Assembly (NCBI RefSeq): GCF_041381155.1
Contig: NC_091140.1
Coordinates: 27,816,952-27,880,951 of the forward strand
Source: Argopecten irradians
Lineage: Eukaryota; Mollusca; Bivalvia; Pectinida; Pectinidae
Length of the DNA: 64,000 nt
Reading direction: 5' to 3'
Part shown: in pieces, positions 13,754 through 25,539 of the stretch
How the letters are laid out: each line of letters opens with the position of its first letter
How positions within the stretch are numbered: the first letter of the stretch is position 1
The notes under the pieces: generated by a model
Databases searched by the model: none
The model's input: the letters and a program-made list of their open reading frames with translations, nothing else
What the model was told of the DNA's origin: nothing
Translations under genes and position numbers: made by a program

Positions 13754-13786
13754 ACCAACGTGCTACGAGGCCATTGGCCTCTTGTT
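13754..13786. repeat. Decayed hairpin repeat terminus
   Basis: GTGCTACGAGGCCATTGGCCTCTTGTT resembles the GGCCC/GGGCC...TCTTGTT end seen at 10584 and 45003, with several substitutions. Confidence 0.35.
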
Positions 13787-14735
13787 AAAAAGTACATTCC
13801 ACAAAACAAAACAATATTAAAGATACAATGTATGGAATAAAGAACATATTAATTATGAAGAGTTTTGCTATTTTGAACCCCTTTTAGATAGACGATTTTT
13901 GCAACACTTTTTGAAATATATCAGGTGATAACTTGTATAAGTATGTACAATGAAATAGTATGTGCTAAAATGAATGAGATAATAAACTTCATGTATTTGA
14001 GTTTTCATTTCAAACCATAACACTTAGATCAATAATTGCATTGTCAAGTATTGAACCCAGTGTACAGTTTAACAGTCAATTTTGTTCATGGCTATTTGTT
14101 TAATATCACTTACAACACACAATTCACAGAGTATACTCATTATTTTTGTAAAATAAATCTTGCTTCCAAAATGATTACGATGAGTCGTTAAAATACAATT
14201 TAAACACAAGATCCTAAATGAGTCTATGAAACGTTTTTAGTTTACGAGCTATGGCGAGCATCTCATAAAATATAATATAAAATGAACGCTTATTTAAGAT
14301 ACTTCATCTCATAACTACAACGACCCACATTTCGAAAAAACGACAAAATGTGTTGAAAAATACAATTATGTCACGACGTCCTCGAACCCTGACGTTAAGT
14401 CATGATGTCACAATGAATTTCTATCCATTGAAAACACTCCAGGTTATATAACACTAGTGTTTATGTGATAAATATGCGACTCTTCCACATGTGGATATGA
14501 ATGATAGGGCCACAAAATATAGTAAAACCCGAGGTTTGCCGAGGATTTTACATGTAGAATATCCATATCCTTCAAATCAAAATCGGAGAGGGTATTCTCA
14601 TGCTTGAACATATTATTACATTTTACAATTAATATATCCCGTCATTTGAGGAACTCATGAGGTTGTATTGAATGAGTGGCAATGATATAAGCCTCAAACA
14701 AAATGGATGTATTGCATTAGATAGGTGATACTATG

Positions 14736-14738
<3 letters not shown>

Positions 14739-14767
<29 letters not shown>
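14739..14767. repeat. A homopolymer (29 nt)
   Basis: Uninterrupted A run. It could be the tail of a retrotransposed copy, but no retroelement body is recognisable upstream. Confidence 0.9.
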
Positions 14768-14769
<2 letters not shown>

Positions 14770-15708
14770 CACCGGATATCTGTTTCCTATATTATTTGTT
14801 ATGGATGGGAATAATTTGAAAGACACTATACTTACATTAATTATGCGATCGTGTCATTTCACGATTTAAGTTCCAAAACACATAAGGTGTGCATCCAATA
14901 ACTTTTTTCACATCTTTGTAATTATTACCATTTTAATGTGGTAATTATAAAACGCTTTAATATGTAGAAATACCTTTTATATGTGAAACTTTCATCAGCG
15001 TCTCAGGATTTCCGTAGCGTATGCTGGCAATCGTCAAAAAAAACTGTATGCATAGAAATATTCTCAACGTCCTTAAAATATTCCATTCCAATTGACCAAT
15101 TACCTATGGTGAATTTCAAGTAAAAAATAATCGGATATACGGTATGACTAAGTCACGATTAGTACAGACTATACATGTATAGCCCATTTTACCTTACATA
15201 TATAATCTCTGTTAATGATCTTGCTATCTAAGTCTTATAGTCCTACAAGTTACAGTTATTAGCTTCCCAAAAAGATAAGAAGGCTACAATACAGCATTAT
15301 TTATTAGGATGCAATGATAGGAAAGCTTGACGCATTGTTCTGTTCACAGTTAGCTGTCATAGTTCTTAGGACAATTCATTTTTGAAGAATAATAATTTAA
15401 ATGCTTTCGCATTAAATGTAAAAGATTGTCAACTTCATGATATTCATGAAAGGGCCACTAGGCTACCTTTCCGAAACAAAAAATAAAAAAAAGAAAGTTT
15501 CTTTAAAACAATTATAACATCACATGGCCAAAGATGAAGTTACAAGTTTTGCCGTCTGGCGCAGAAATAGTTAACTGTTGCGTTATAATTATGACGACGT
15601 CGAGAAACATAAAACGACCTGCGTTATGAAAATGAACGTTTTGTTTAATAAAGTTGTTCAGAAGGTGCAATGGGTCTTTTCCTAATGCTAACGATATACG
15701 ATTTTTTT

Positions 15709-15726
15709 GGCGAGGATCACCTCGCC
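15709..15726. repeat. Perfect-stem hairpin
   Basis: GGCGAGGATCACCTCGCC has a 7-bp GC-rich stem. It is similar in style to the hairpin at 8006 and may mark the end of an interspersed repeat. Confidence 0.35.
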
Positions 15727-17969
15727 ATTGTGATCCTGGTTGCAAAATTCTCTTACAGTCAATTTCCTCAATATGATTGGCTTAGAAATTGCTCGCAGAT
15801 ACTAGCGCTCCTAGCGGCAGTGTATTCAACAACTTTGATTTTACCGGGAATTTTAAATAGCAAATTTTGAATATGAAAGTTACTGATATAAGCGTATCTG
15901 TAACGTTGAAATAGGAATAGTATATTACGGCTTTTATATCCTTACTATATACACTATCCAAAAGATCTTCTGTTTGAAAATTTTCACCTGAATTATTTAC
16001 AAAGTATCTAGACTTTTCGTTCCCAAAATGGTGTTTACAATGAATGAAGACGTTTCGTCCCAAAAATGCTTCGCTTCGAAGCTGGTTCCCCCCAGTCGTT
16101 TACTCCCTATTAGTGACAGTTATCCCGCAATGGAAAAAAAATGAAATCAATATTTCACCTCGAACATCAAAATTGATACCTTAATGAATTTTGTAATTTG
16201 AATCAAATTTGTCTCGGAGCAAATACATTTCATGGCGAAATGGAAATGCATTTATCACGGCTGTGTTATGGCACATGGCGTTCATCCGGAACTACAATGG
16301 AAGAAAGACAACTCTAACAAAATTTTGGACAAATTTGGTCTACTGATAAAATAGTACGTGACAGACGGTGAACATTTTGTAAATGTCCAAGGTGGCGTAA
16401 TCTTAAAACTAACGGCAGTTAATAAGGTATGAATATTTACCACATCCATAATTATCGATAATTTTATAAGCACATGTATAAATATCAGATTATATCCATA
16501 TACTAAAGTACGTTCAGAGATTACCACTAAACCATACTTTTAAAACATTTTAGTTATTTTCACCACAGGAGCTTGACGTTCTGATCATATACATACAGCA
16601 TATTCATTAAACTAGGTAATACGAAGTAAATTTTTGGCCGAATGACATAAATCATATATGGAATGTTCATATAACTCGAAGTGATATTTTTTGGACTAGG
16701 CTACTAGATCGACGAAAATGCCGATTTCTTTTTCATAATTCTTCCGTAATACGGCACTTAAAAAGCTGTTTCAATCTGTAACAAATGTAGAGAAATTAAT
16801 TGTTAATTGTTTAGCAATTATCCTGAGTTATATTTTACCAACAAGCATCAGAAATTAGCAATCAAAACTTACATAAACATATTCCCGACTCTCACTTGCA
16901 TTGTGTGATCACTCGAACGGAACTAATCTCTACCACCTGGCACAGTCTTAGAAATGCAATCGCACAAAAGCCCACATGATCACTGTTTTTAGTGCGATTA
17001 CATCTTAGGGTGTGAACAATGTTAGTTTTTTTTTTTAACTTTTCACTCAACAAAATAGACTTTACGCTTTTCATGATCAGCACCATCATTTTCTGTATAA
17101 CTTATTAATTTACCACTGTACCCATGCATACGTGTGTATATTTATACTTCTTTGTGCACATTATATAACAACTGCTATATTACAAACAAATTATGAAGGA
17201 CAAAACTCTTACATGTAAGAACAGGAGGACTGAAGAACAGCGGGAATTAAACTTCAATAATATTTCCTCTATGCTGGTATTGGTATTTATGATTAAAATG
17301 TTTAATTATATGATATTAGCCTTTCAGTAATTACTCTGTTAACACATTTATTGTTTCCTTATGTTTTACAGAATGTCAGCATGCATGTATCATTTCAACT
17401 GGAAACAGTCTAGGAGAAGAATTGTGTGAACAAAAAGAAGTAATTTTCAACTGTGGAAGCTTAATATTGTAATAATTATCAATCCGAAAAAATTACTATC
17501 ATCATCTTCAAATTCCTTATTGTGAATTTAACTGTAATATGATTTAAGCATATACCTGACATTTGTTTATATTCTATGACATGTACATGCTTGAAATGAA
17601 ATGAAATGAATAAATAAAAGATAATTTAAATTTAAAACACAATATGACATTAGCTGGTATATTTTTTGTCAAAAACATTTTAAGCTTATCGTTCATAACA
17701 CACTAATCATCACCTTCGAGACAATTTAATGAAAATCAATTAAACATTAATTTGTATAACACAGGTCGTCTTATGTTTTCCCCGCCTTGGCTATCAATGT
17801 ATTAATTTTACCTTTTTTTCGGTCACCACATGAACTGCCTTTAAATCAATCACACCAATGAGACATACATTTACTGCATTCATTATAACACTGTAAGGCA
17901 ATTCTGCAAGATCAGCGAACATTGTTGATTTACCTTGAATATCTACATGCACAGTATGGTACCATATGT

Positions 17970-18100
17970 AACAGGAGAGGAGAAAATGTAGCGGCAAGAC
18001 CGGGATTCGATCCCGGGACTCTCCGAACACTAGCTAAGTGCTCTACCGTGCTCTACCTTGTCATCGATAATCGACCCAGTCCAGTCCCGCTACACTCCTC
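17970..18100 (-). repeat. tRNA-derived SINE, copy 1
   Basis: Read on the minus strand, GGTAGAGCAC (A-box-like, partly duplicated) is followed by CGGGATCGAATCCCGG, a paired T arm with B box. The flanks TGTAACAGGAGAG and CAGTCC/CCCGCTAC recur around a second partial copy at 18170. The duplicated GTGCTCTACC argues against a functional tRNA. Confidence 0.55.
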
Positions 18101-18169
18101 CCTCCTTTTTTGAATACATACGAGACCCTTTCAAACACCACAACCGTTGGTTATTTAGTTGGGTGCCAA

Positions 18170-18262
18170 TTCTGTAACAGGAGAGAAGAAAATGTAGCTC
18201 TTCCGACTGAGCTACCTGATCACCGATAATCAACCCAGTCTGATCCCGCTACAAATATTTAT
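18170..18262 (-). repeat. tRNA-derived SINE, truncated copy 2
   Basis: It has the same flanks as copy 1 (TGTAACAGGAGAG at left, CCCGCTAC at right). It contains GTAGCTCAGTCGGAAGAGC on the minus strand, a clear A box, but has lost the B-box half. Confidence 0.5.
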
Positions 18263-18600
18263 CTGGTTATTTTATCTCCCTTCCTATTTTCAATCTACCT
18301 TTATGACTTAGAATCTTATCTGGTGGAAAAGAATATTTTGTCTTATAAATCTCGACAAATTATGCACACTGTGATTGTTGCAAGCTAAACTACGTATCCG
18401 CTAGCTGATTGCTGTTGATTGTTAATGATATCAAACACACTAATTACTTATTGTGCCAATGTAAATATATTCTACTCTTTTCAAATATTCCTGATTACTA
18501 TTCATGTGTAATATCTCAAAACATTGACATGTGCACGGAGTACGGCGGACCAGACAGCCGATGTTTTGGACATCTGCTAGATATTTCAGTTTCAGGTTAC

Positions 18601-18750
18601 GGTGGCCAATAAAAGAAAACAAACACAATGCGGTTTTCATATGTTATTTCTTCTAAATACAACACTTTTTGTGCAAGTTGTCAAGACATTTATGGGGAAT
18701 ATTTTGCATTGAAATTGTCACCTTCATACATCGGTTTTGGGACTCCCTGT
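18601..18750. repeat. Interspersed repeat, copy shared with 46025-46180
   Basis: About 150 bp here are nearly identical to 46025-46180, in the same orientation (GGTGGCCAATAAAAGAAAAC through GGTTTTGGGACTCCCTG). The flanking modules around the two copies are in different order, so this is a composite repeat, not a simple segmental duplication. Confidence 0.75.
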
Positions 18751-18950
18751 ACCTATTGTTTTTGTTCTGTTTATTAGGGCTTTTCACCATGTGGTGAAAA
18801 GACCTATTGTTTTTGTTCTGTTTTTTATTATTAGGGCTTTTCAACCATGTGGTGAAAAGACCTATTGTTTTTGTCCTTTTTTTATTAGGGCTTTTCACCA
18901 TGTGGTGATTTCTCTAGACCTATTGTTTTTTTTGTTCTGTTATTATTAAG
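18751..18950. repeat. Tandem palindromic repeat (~57-bp unit, 4 copies)
   Basis: The block ACCTATTGTTTTTGTTCTG + TTATTAGGGC + TTTTCACCATGTGGTGAAAA recurs four times. The core CTTTTCACCA..TGGTGAAAAG is an inverted repeat. The same module occurs at 44572-44635, and in reverse orientation at about 44963-45000. Confidence 0.7.
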
Positions 18951-20330
18951 CACATATTTTTTTTGATGTATATTATTTATGTAAGATTCGTATAAAAAAG
19001 AACTAACTTTTTATTATTTTTCCAAAATTACCAGCAAATTTAGGTTCCATAGCGGTCCCAAACAAAAAAAGTTCCGCTAGTAGGGTCCAAAGTTTTTCGC
19101 GAATTTTTTTAATTTTTTTTTTTGATTTTTGCGAAAAATTATTTTATTTTTTCCTTTTTTTAACATATCCGATTGCCAAAAAGAAATTCATTCCTGATTG
19201 AAATTATGTGTCCCCCCCCCTTTTTTGATTTTTTGTCCCCGTAGCACTTTCCTGAGGTTTTTTATAATGCTTGGTTTTAAATGCCAAATTTTTTTTTGAA
19301 AAACAAATCCCTTTGTGATTCATTCGCTAAAAATTCCCGCCAAAAAGTGTTTTAACATTTAATTATTATTTTGGGTTTTTTTCCGAACATGAAAAATGAC
19401 TTATAATTTATAGATCCCCTGGTAAATTGCCTATAAGAAAAAGAACCCCCTCCTAATGTTTTTTTTCCTTTTCCTACCGTTTTTTTTTTTTTTTTGGGAA
19501 ATATTAATTTTTGCATTTTTAATCCTTCAATCAAAAAAAAACCAAATGGGCCGCTTATGAAGAAACGTCATATTTTTTTAAAATTTTTAAAAAATCTTTA
19601 ATAACTCAACTAACTGAGTTTTTTTTCCCGTTTTTTTTTTTCACAGATTTTCAATTCCAAATAATTATTTTTTTTTTTTTTTTTTTTTGGCAGAGATGAG
19701 TTCTTTCATTCGGCCCCTGTGATAAAAAATTCAAAAACCTTTTTCACATTGCGAGAAAAATCTTTCACATCAAAACACCCATTTTTTTTTTAATTCAGGG
19801 CTGAAAAAGTCCAAGTCCATTTTATTTTTGTATACAGAGCTTTGTCCAAAATAACCCCCAAATGCCAAATATTAAAACATAAGTTTTTTTTTTTCTTTAA
19901 CTTTTACCCCTGGCAAATGACTGTAAATTTTGTAAAACTATTATTTATTATTATTTTTTTGTTTTTGTTTATTTTTAACATTTTTTAAAATTATTACCAT
20001 TTTCCTTACTTGTTGGCGTCCGGTTTAGCTTGTTATATCCCTGTATTTAGGAGCAAAACGATTGGTTGCGGCAACGGAAAAAATAAGAAGGTAAATCAAA
20101 TCAGTGGAAATCCCTTTTACCCAGCAAATACACTCTACTTTTTGTGCTCTGTGATTCCAGAAAAGAGTAACTTCCCCCCCCCAGTGGAGGCGTTCCTGTC
20201 CTTTGCCTTAAAAAAGGTCCCCCTCCATCACCACGAAGGTTTTGTGAGATACTATGGGGCCTCAGATGAAAAATGGTGTTTTTTTTTTTTTTTTTTTTTT
20301 TGTCACAATTTTTAAAGTAACTCAAAAACA
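18951..20330. repeat. Error-rich copy of the 45.2-45.7-kb repeat
   Basis: Landmarks match 45270-45670 in order: AGAACTAACTTTTTATT, GTTCC(G)CTA..GGGTCC/GGTCAA, TTCGCGAATT, GCACTTTCC, AATCCCTTTGTGAT, TTCCCGCCAAA, TTTTCACAGATTT, CTTCAC..AAAACAC, TTCAGGGCTGAAA. The copy is packed with inflated T runs and CCC/AAA expansions. Either a hypermutated copy or, more likely, poorly polished long-read consensus. Confidence 0.55.
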
Positions 20331-20809
20331 TCCAACACTCGCCACAACCTTTTTTTAATCCGTTTTTTCCTATTTGGTTTTTCCAAGGAAACCAAAATTC
20401 ATAATTTTTTCAGTTGCCGTAGGAAAGGATTTGAATGAAACGTAAATGGGGGGGGGGTGGGGGGGGCAAAAAAGGGTTTCCCTCAATAATTTCGTAACAG
20501 CCCCGCCCCCGCCGCGCCCCCCCTCGGGGCCCCCCGCCCCCCCGCGCACCCCACAGGAAGGTTTAAAAAATTGATTATACCCTTTTAATTTTTTTCAATA
20601 AATCCAATTACAATTATATCCCTTTGTACATTTTTTTCTATTAAACAGTGGGAGTCGCTAATCAGGAAAAAAAAAAAAAAAAATTTTTTATTTTTTAAAT
20701 GATACGCCCCCAAATAAATGGATAATTTGCCCCTGGGAAATAATTAAATGATAAAAGAACGGGACTGGAGGAATTGATTTTTGATTTTTAACGTAGAATT
20801 TTGAGGAAA

Positions 20810-21480
20810 ATTTTTGCCGAGCCGCCCGAAGGCCGGCGGGAATATTTTTTGGTTGTTTTTTTGTGGGGGGGTTTTACGGGTGGTCTCCCCCCGGGGAAAA
20901 ATAATTACAATTTTTAGTAACGGCCAAACAGATGAAGTTTATTTTTTTTTATTATATTTTTTTTTTATTTTTTTTATTTTTTTTTTATTTTTAAATTACG
21001 AACGTATTATTTTTTTTTGTTATGAATTTTGTGAGGGCCAGAAGGGCGCGTGAAATTTTTTGTGTTTTTATGGGGGTTTTCGGCGGTCCCCCCTCCCCCG
21101 CGGGGAAAAAAAATTAAGATTTAGGAATGGCTTGAGGTTGAGTTTTTTTTATGAAGGTAAAATTTTTGATGAAATTTTTGTTGAAGTAACGGAAGGCCTG
21201 AGGAATTTTTTTTGTTTTTTGTTTTTTTTTGGGGGTCCTGGGGGTTTTTTTTTTTCCTCCCCCGGGGAACAAAAAATTTAAAGTAAAAATTTTTAAATAG
21301 CTGGAAGAGAAGTTTTTTTTTTTTTTATGAAATGTTAAATTTTTTTGATGAAATCTGCGAGCTTTCAGGGGATGGCGCGAGAGTTTTGTTGGTTGTTTGG
21401 GGGGCCCCTGGTGGTCTCCCCCGAGAAAAAATATTACGATTATTTGGAATGGCTGAGATGATGTTTTACAATGTATTATT
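20810..21480. repeat. Degenerate ~165-200-bp tandem repeat with homopolymers
   Basis: A module of the form GGGGG...GGTCTCCCCC.GGGGAAAAA..ATTA...GG.ATGGC..GA..T appears near 20860, 21070, 21225 and 21400, about 165-200 bp apart. Each is separated by T runs and ATGAAATTTTT-like blocks. Short open frames here are Phe/Gly-rich and are products of the T and G runs. Confidence 0.45.
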
Positions 21481-22003
21481 GCTGATTTTAAAGCCGTTCT
21501 TTCTTAACACGTTAAATTTTAATTTTGTTTTATCGATTTAAAGTTTAACCTGCTTTAGAAATGATAAATAGTGGAGAAAAGTTTGTTCGTCATAATCATT
21601 AATGCAACCCTGCTCGATTTCCTGAACATACCGGATTCCCACAACCATCGGGCACATTGTTGTGTAACTCCAAAGTAATAATGGACAATATAAACAAATT
21701 AATCTTTTTAATAAGCATTTTTTAAATAGTATAAATCCCTTGATGTACATTTTTAGTCTAGGTTTTATTTCGTGTGTATTGAACTTTCATTATTAAAACA
21801 TTTACGATGCTTTGAACGTTTTTGAGGAAACGCCAGCTCCCGCGCAAACACGGAAAAGTTTTTCTAAAATTTTAAGTACAAAAATGTGCATGAGGACCCT
21901 ATTTTTTTTTTTTTTTTTTTTTCTTTCAAATGTGCATTTTTTTAGAACATTTCACCTCGGCGAAAATGGGGGGGGGGGGGCCCAAAAAGACCCCCTGCCC
22001 CCG

Positions 22004-22068
<65 letters not shown>
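22004..22068. repeat. C homopolymer (65 nt)
   Basis: An uninterrupted C run preceded by G13, CCC and further C blocks. It would encode poly-proline on the + strand but belongs to the low-quality block, so its length should not be trusted. Confidence 0.85.
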
Positions 22069-22194
22069 ACGCTATATTTCCCTAAGCCCCCCCCTGGTTA
22101 TTTTCCACCTACGCACCCCCTGTATTTGTCAATAACATCATTAAGAATTTTGAAGAAATATTTTTCATATATGTTCATTAACATCATTTGAATG

Positions 22195-22760
22195 GCCAAT
22201 TAGAGTAATCTCTCCAGTCTATTGATTGTAAATTCGTTTATTAATGAAATCCCAGTTGGGCACATTTCAAATTGATAAAAAAAGTTTTTTTTTGTAAGAT
22301 TTTTCACGCAGTGTTTTGAAAAACAAGATTTAAAAAGAATAGTACAATGGTCACTACAAGTGGGAGGGTAGTACCTCAGTGTTACTAACAATGTTAGGAT
22401 TGTTGTTTTTTGTTAAAAATTATATCAAATACTTTTTTAGCAGATGTGTCAGTTATGCATGTTGGTGTTTGGATTAGGCTGTCTAGTTGGTATTTTTGTT
22501 TAAAAATAGTGTGTACATGTGAAGTGTTTTGGGGAGTCTCATCATGTCCCTTGAATTGATGTCACCCAGTAATGATTACATTTAAGTGTTCAAGTTAATC
22601 AAGTTTTCTATAAGATCATCAAAATGTTGCAGAAATAGTTAAAATATACTAGAGATAACTTGGAGTTTTTAGTGGGACGATAGATTGCAGCAACACAAAA
22701 GATTTATTTTTTTTTTATTAGAGTTTTGCACTTCTAATAACTAAAATTTTTCAATATTGG
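22195..22760 (-). pseudogene. Decayed LINE endonuclease (EEP domain) fragment
   Basis: Minus-strand translation in shifting frames shows the landmark motifs of a non-LTR retrotransposon apurinic-like endonuclease in the right order: AAIYRPTKNSK (about 22660-22700), LGDINSRD (about 22545-22570) and CSDHCTILF (about 22335-22360). The last segment continues as an open frame to 22200 that ends FTINRLERLL. Stops and frame changes separate these blocks, so it is dead. CR1/L2-like clades are likely, but the clade cannot be fixed. The reverse transcriptase part is not adjacent. Confidence 0.6.
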
Positions 22761-23631
22761 GGTTTTCCAGATCAGTTTCGTCTGGTAGATATTAAGTTTT
22801 CTTTGGTAAAAAAATCAGTATACCAACCACCTCCATTATCTTTTTTTCTCTATCTCGTCCTGAAAACATAACTGGGTGTGAATTTAGTGCCAAGCGCTTT
22901 ATCATCAGTTATAGTGTTGTTTTAAGTGTGTTTTTTTCAGTTAGAAGCAGACTATATCATATTCCGAAAATTCAGTTTTCAATAATTATCTGATTTGTTT
23001 CTAAATGATCTCGCACATTAGAAGGAATAACTGACAAGTTAGATAGGTAATGGTCCCTCTCACCCCGTCAGGGGGGGTTTGGACCAGGAAATTGGGGATG
23101 AACATCACCACTAAGAAAGTATTAATAAAATGTTTTGACAAATAGAAAATTAAAAGAAAAAAGTATTTTATTAATGTATACATATAACATTTATGGAACC
23201 GTTTGGGGCTTAGTAGAAAAAGTGTTAGTCTATTGGCCCTGGATTAGGATGGATGTCACCCAGTAGCTCCAATAAGGAAAAAGACTCAGATTGGCCAAAC
23301 AAAACCATTTTTGATTTGCATAGCAATAATTTGAATGATTTAACATTGTATAGGGTAAACAACACAAATAAGCACTTCCAACACACACATTTTCATACCA
23401 AAAAGTAGAGATTAAATATACATTTTTAAATAAGAATAATACTGCTAACTTAAGTAAGTAGCAGTTTCAATTAATATAAGTTAATTACTCTGAAAGAAAG
23501 AGTATTTATGTTAACATAGACAAGATGTTATTTAGTTGCCGACTTTCACAAAAGTGTAATTAATTAAGTAATATTTGGTCTAAATATAGATCCTGTGGTT
23601 ACATATAAAATTATATATATACAAACAGCCA

Positions 23632-23900
23632 GTTTGGGATACAGTCAAAGGGGGGACAAATAAAAAATAAATAAAAATAGAGTAGCTAGAAATAGTATGG
23701 AGCTTGTTACCAGCACAAAACAACTATTTTGAATACAATCAAAAAGGGAGACAACCCATAAATAATGTATAGCTTGTAATTGGCAATAAATTTGAGTTTT
23801 TGGATACAGTCAGAGGGAGAACAAACCAATAAAAATAAAATAGAGGTAGCTAGAGTAGTTTGATTGAAGCCTACATTGTAATTAGCAACAACACATTTGT
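23632..23900. repeat. Degenerate ~100-bp tandem repeat (about 3 copies)
   Basis: GGATACAGTCA.AGGGGGACAA, AATAAAAATAGAG.TAGCTAGA and GCTTGTAATTGGCAA-like blocks recur at about 23638, 23725 and 23800 with substitutions and small indels. Confidence 0.5.
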
Positions 23901-24202
23901 CCTGTTTTTTTTTAAATTATCTAGTGATAAGTATTTAGGTAAAAATTTATGAGCCAGAAAAACACTAAAAATACAATATGTAAAAGCCAAGTCTTGCTAT
24001 TTTTCTTTTTTTTTAAATACTCAAATTAATTTTGATCTATTGATATAATATAGGCATTATTTGCTAATTTGTATTAGTGACTATTTTATATCACTATACA
24101 GCCATTAAAAAGAGAGAGATAGTATAACATAGTACAAGAATAGCTAATACAAGGTCAAACTCATAAACTCTGGAACGAGATTAGATAGTTTTAACTAGTC
24201 CC

Positions 24203-24433
24203 CCGCTAAAACCTGCCTATATTATTAGGGGTTTTTTTAATTTTTAATTTTTTTGACCCCCCCCTTAATATATAGTCCACCCTCGCGGTACCTCTTTTTA
24301 AAAATGTGAAATCGTAGGCCAGATTTGGCTACGCTAACGCTAACGTCAGCGGCATATTTTTTCTAATATATATATATTAATTGCCAAAAAAAAAAAATTA
24401 AAACGCCTAATAATATAGGCAGGTTTTAGGCGG
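24203..24433. mobile_element. MITE with ~27-bp terminal inverted repeats
   Basis: The left end CCGCTAAAACCTGCCTATAT plus TATTAGG is inverted at the right end (CCTAATAATATAGGCAGGTT plus TTAGGCGG), with one indel. The element is 231 bp and has no coding capacity. I could not define a target-site duplication, so the superfamily is open. Confidence 0.7.
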
Positions 24434-25430
24434 ATCAATGTACAACCGTCTGTTTCTGTTAGCTAAAAACCGGCATGGGTTATACATTTATAATTTTTGG
24501 AAAATGGTGTAAACAATAAATTTAACTGATGTGAGCGAATAATAATCAGTATAATGCATAAGAATGATCAAAATAAAATTCAGGGATAACTTCGTAGAAT
24601 TACAAATAACGTTTCGTAATTTCTTCACGGCTATGTGTAATATGTATTTTAATGCGTTCCACGTATCGATATAGATATATTATTTGCTCAATCATTAAAG
24701 CGACCGTGTTATTTTAGTCACATTACTTCAAAAGACTCGATCTGACCGTTCCCCCCTGTCGGAATATTCCCGCCTAATCCATTGTTTTTTTTTCAATGAG
24801 AAGTCCGTCGGGCGAACTGACAACCCAATTTTGAAAAGCTTCCCCGAATTGCAACACTTTATAAAGGCAAAAGGGGCAAGTCCCGTTCTGAACATTTCAT
24901 TTATATGTATTATATATATATGAATATACAATACAGTATTGTTTAGATTTTAAAAGACTTATTAACAAAGTCTTACATTCCCGTATGTGAAGTAATACTG
25001 GCATAAATCACAGGGACCTGGCAAGAATTTTTATAACCAACGGCAACGGTATTTATCTCTCGCCTCTCAAAAAAAACCTAAAACCACATGTACGTTTTTT
25101 GTATTGTTTTTCTCTTTGTTTGATATAAATAATGTGAGCCACCAAACATTGAACATACTCCCATGAACATATCTCAGTTTTTTTTTCTACAATGCAAATT
25201 TCTACATGTGCCACACATCACAATCATTTTTGAGTTATCGCACAAAATTACAATTACATGTATTTTTTTTATGAAAACCATGAACTTCTCCAATATCTTA
25301 TTTTAAGGTTTAAAGACCCCCTGTTTAAACTAGTGATGTTTTTGTATGCCTATACAATTGTATATCACTGTATTCACTTCTTAGGTTTTGTATTTGCATA
25401 ACATACATTATACCCATACATGTACCTTAG

Positions 25431-25539
25431 TTTACTAAACATCCTCGATATTCCAGGGGTTCCGATCACTTACGATCTCTATACGAGTAGAGATAGTAAG
25501 TGATCGGAACCCCTGGGAGTATCGAGGATGGTTACTAAA
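25431..25539. repeat. Long fold-back (palindromic) element
   Basis: Two arms of about 54 nt are inverted with only a few mismatches and almost no loop. The core GGGGTTCCGATCACTTAC at left is exactly complementary to GTAAGTGATCGGAACCCC at right, extended by CATCCTCGAT/ATCGAGGATG and TTTACTAA/TTACTAAA. Such a perfect stem suggests a MITE-like fold-back element or a locus able to give a small-RNA hairpin. Confidence 0.75.

Larger units (their letters stand above)
12414..17960. other. Intergenic region after gene 1, no gene recognised
   Basis: No coding similarity was seen on either strand. An ATTAAA at 12659 and an AATAAA at 13370 could serve gene 1 polyadenylation, but neither is supported further. 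Short open frames here (for example near 15512-16063 and 16282-16527) look like chance frames. Small repeat pieces are listed separately. Confidence 0.5.

Noticed and set aside
17985..18060. A functional tRNA gene on the minus strand
   Set aside because: The T arm is good, but the A-box region is duplicated, no acceptor stem closes, and a second partial copy with the same non-tRNA flanks shows it is a SINE.
21812..22135. A 107-codon frame with a poly-proline run
   Set aside because: The proline run is the C65 homopolymer in a low-quality block; nothing else in the frame looks coding.
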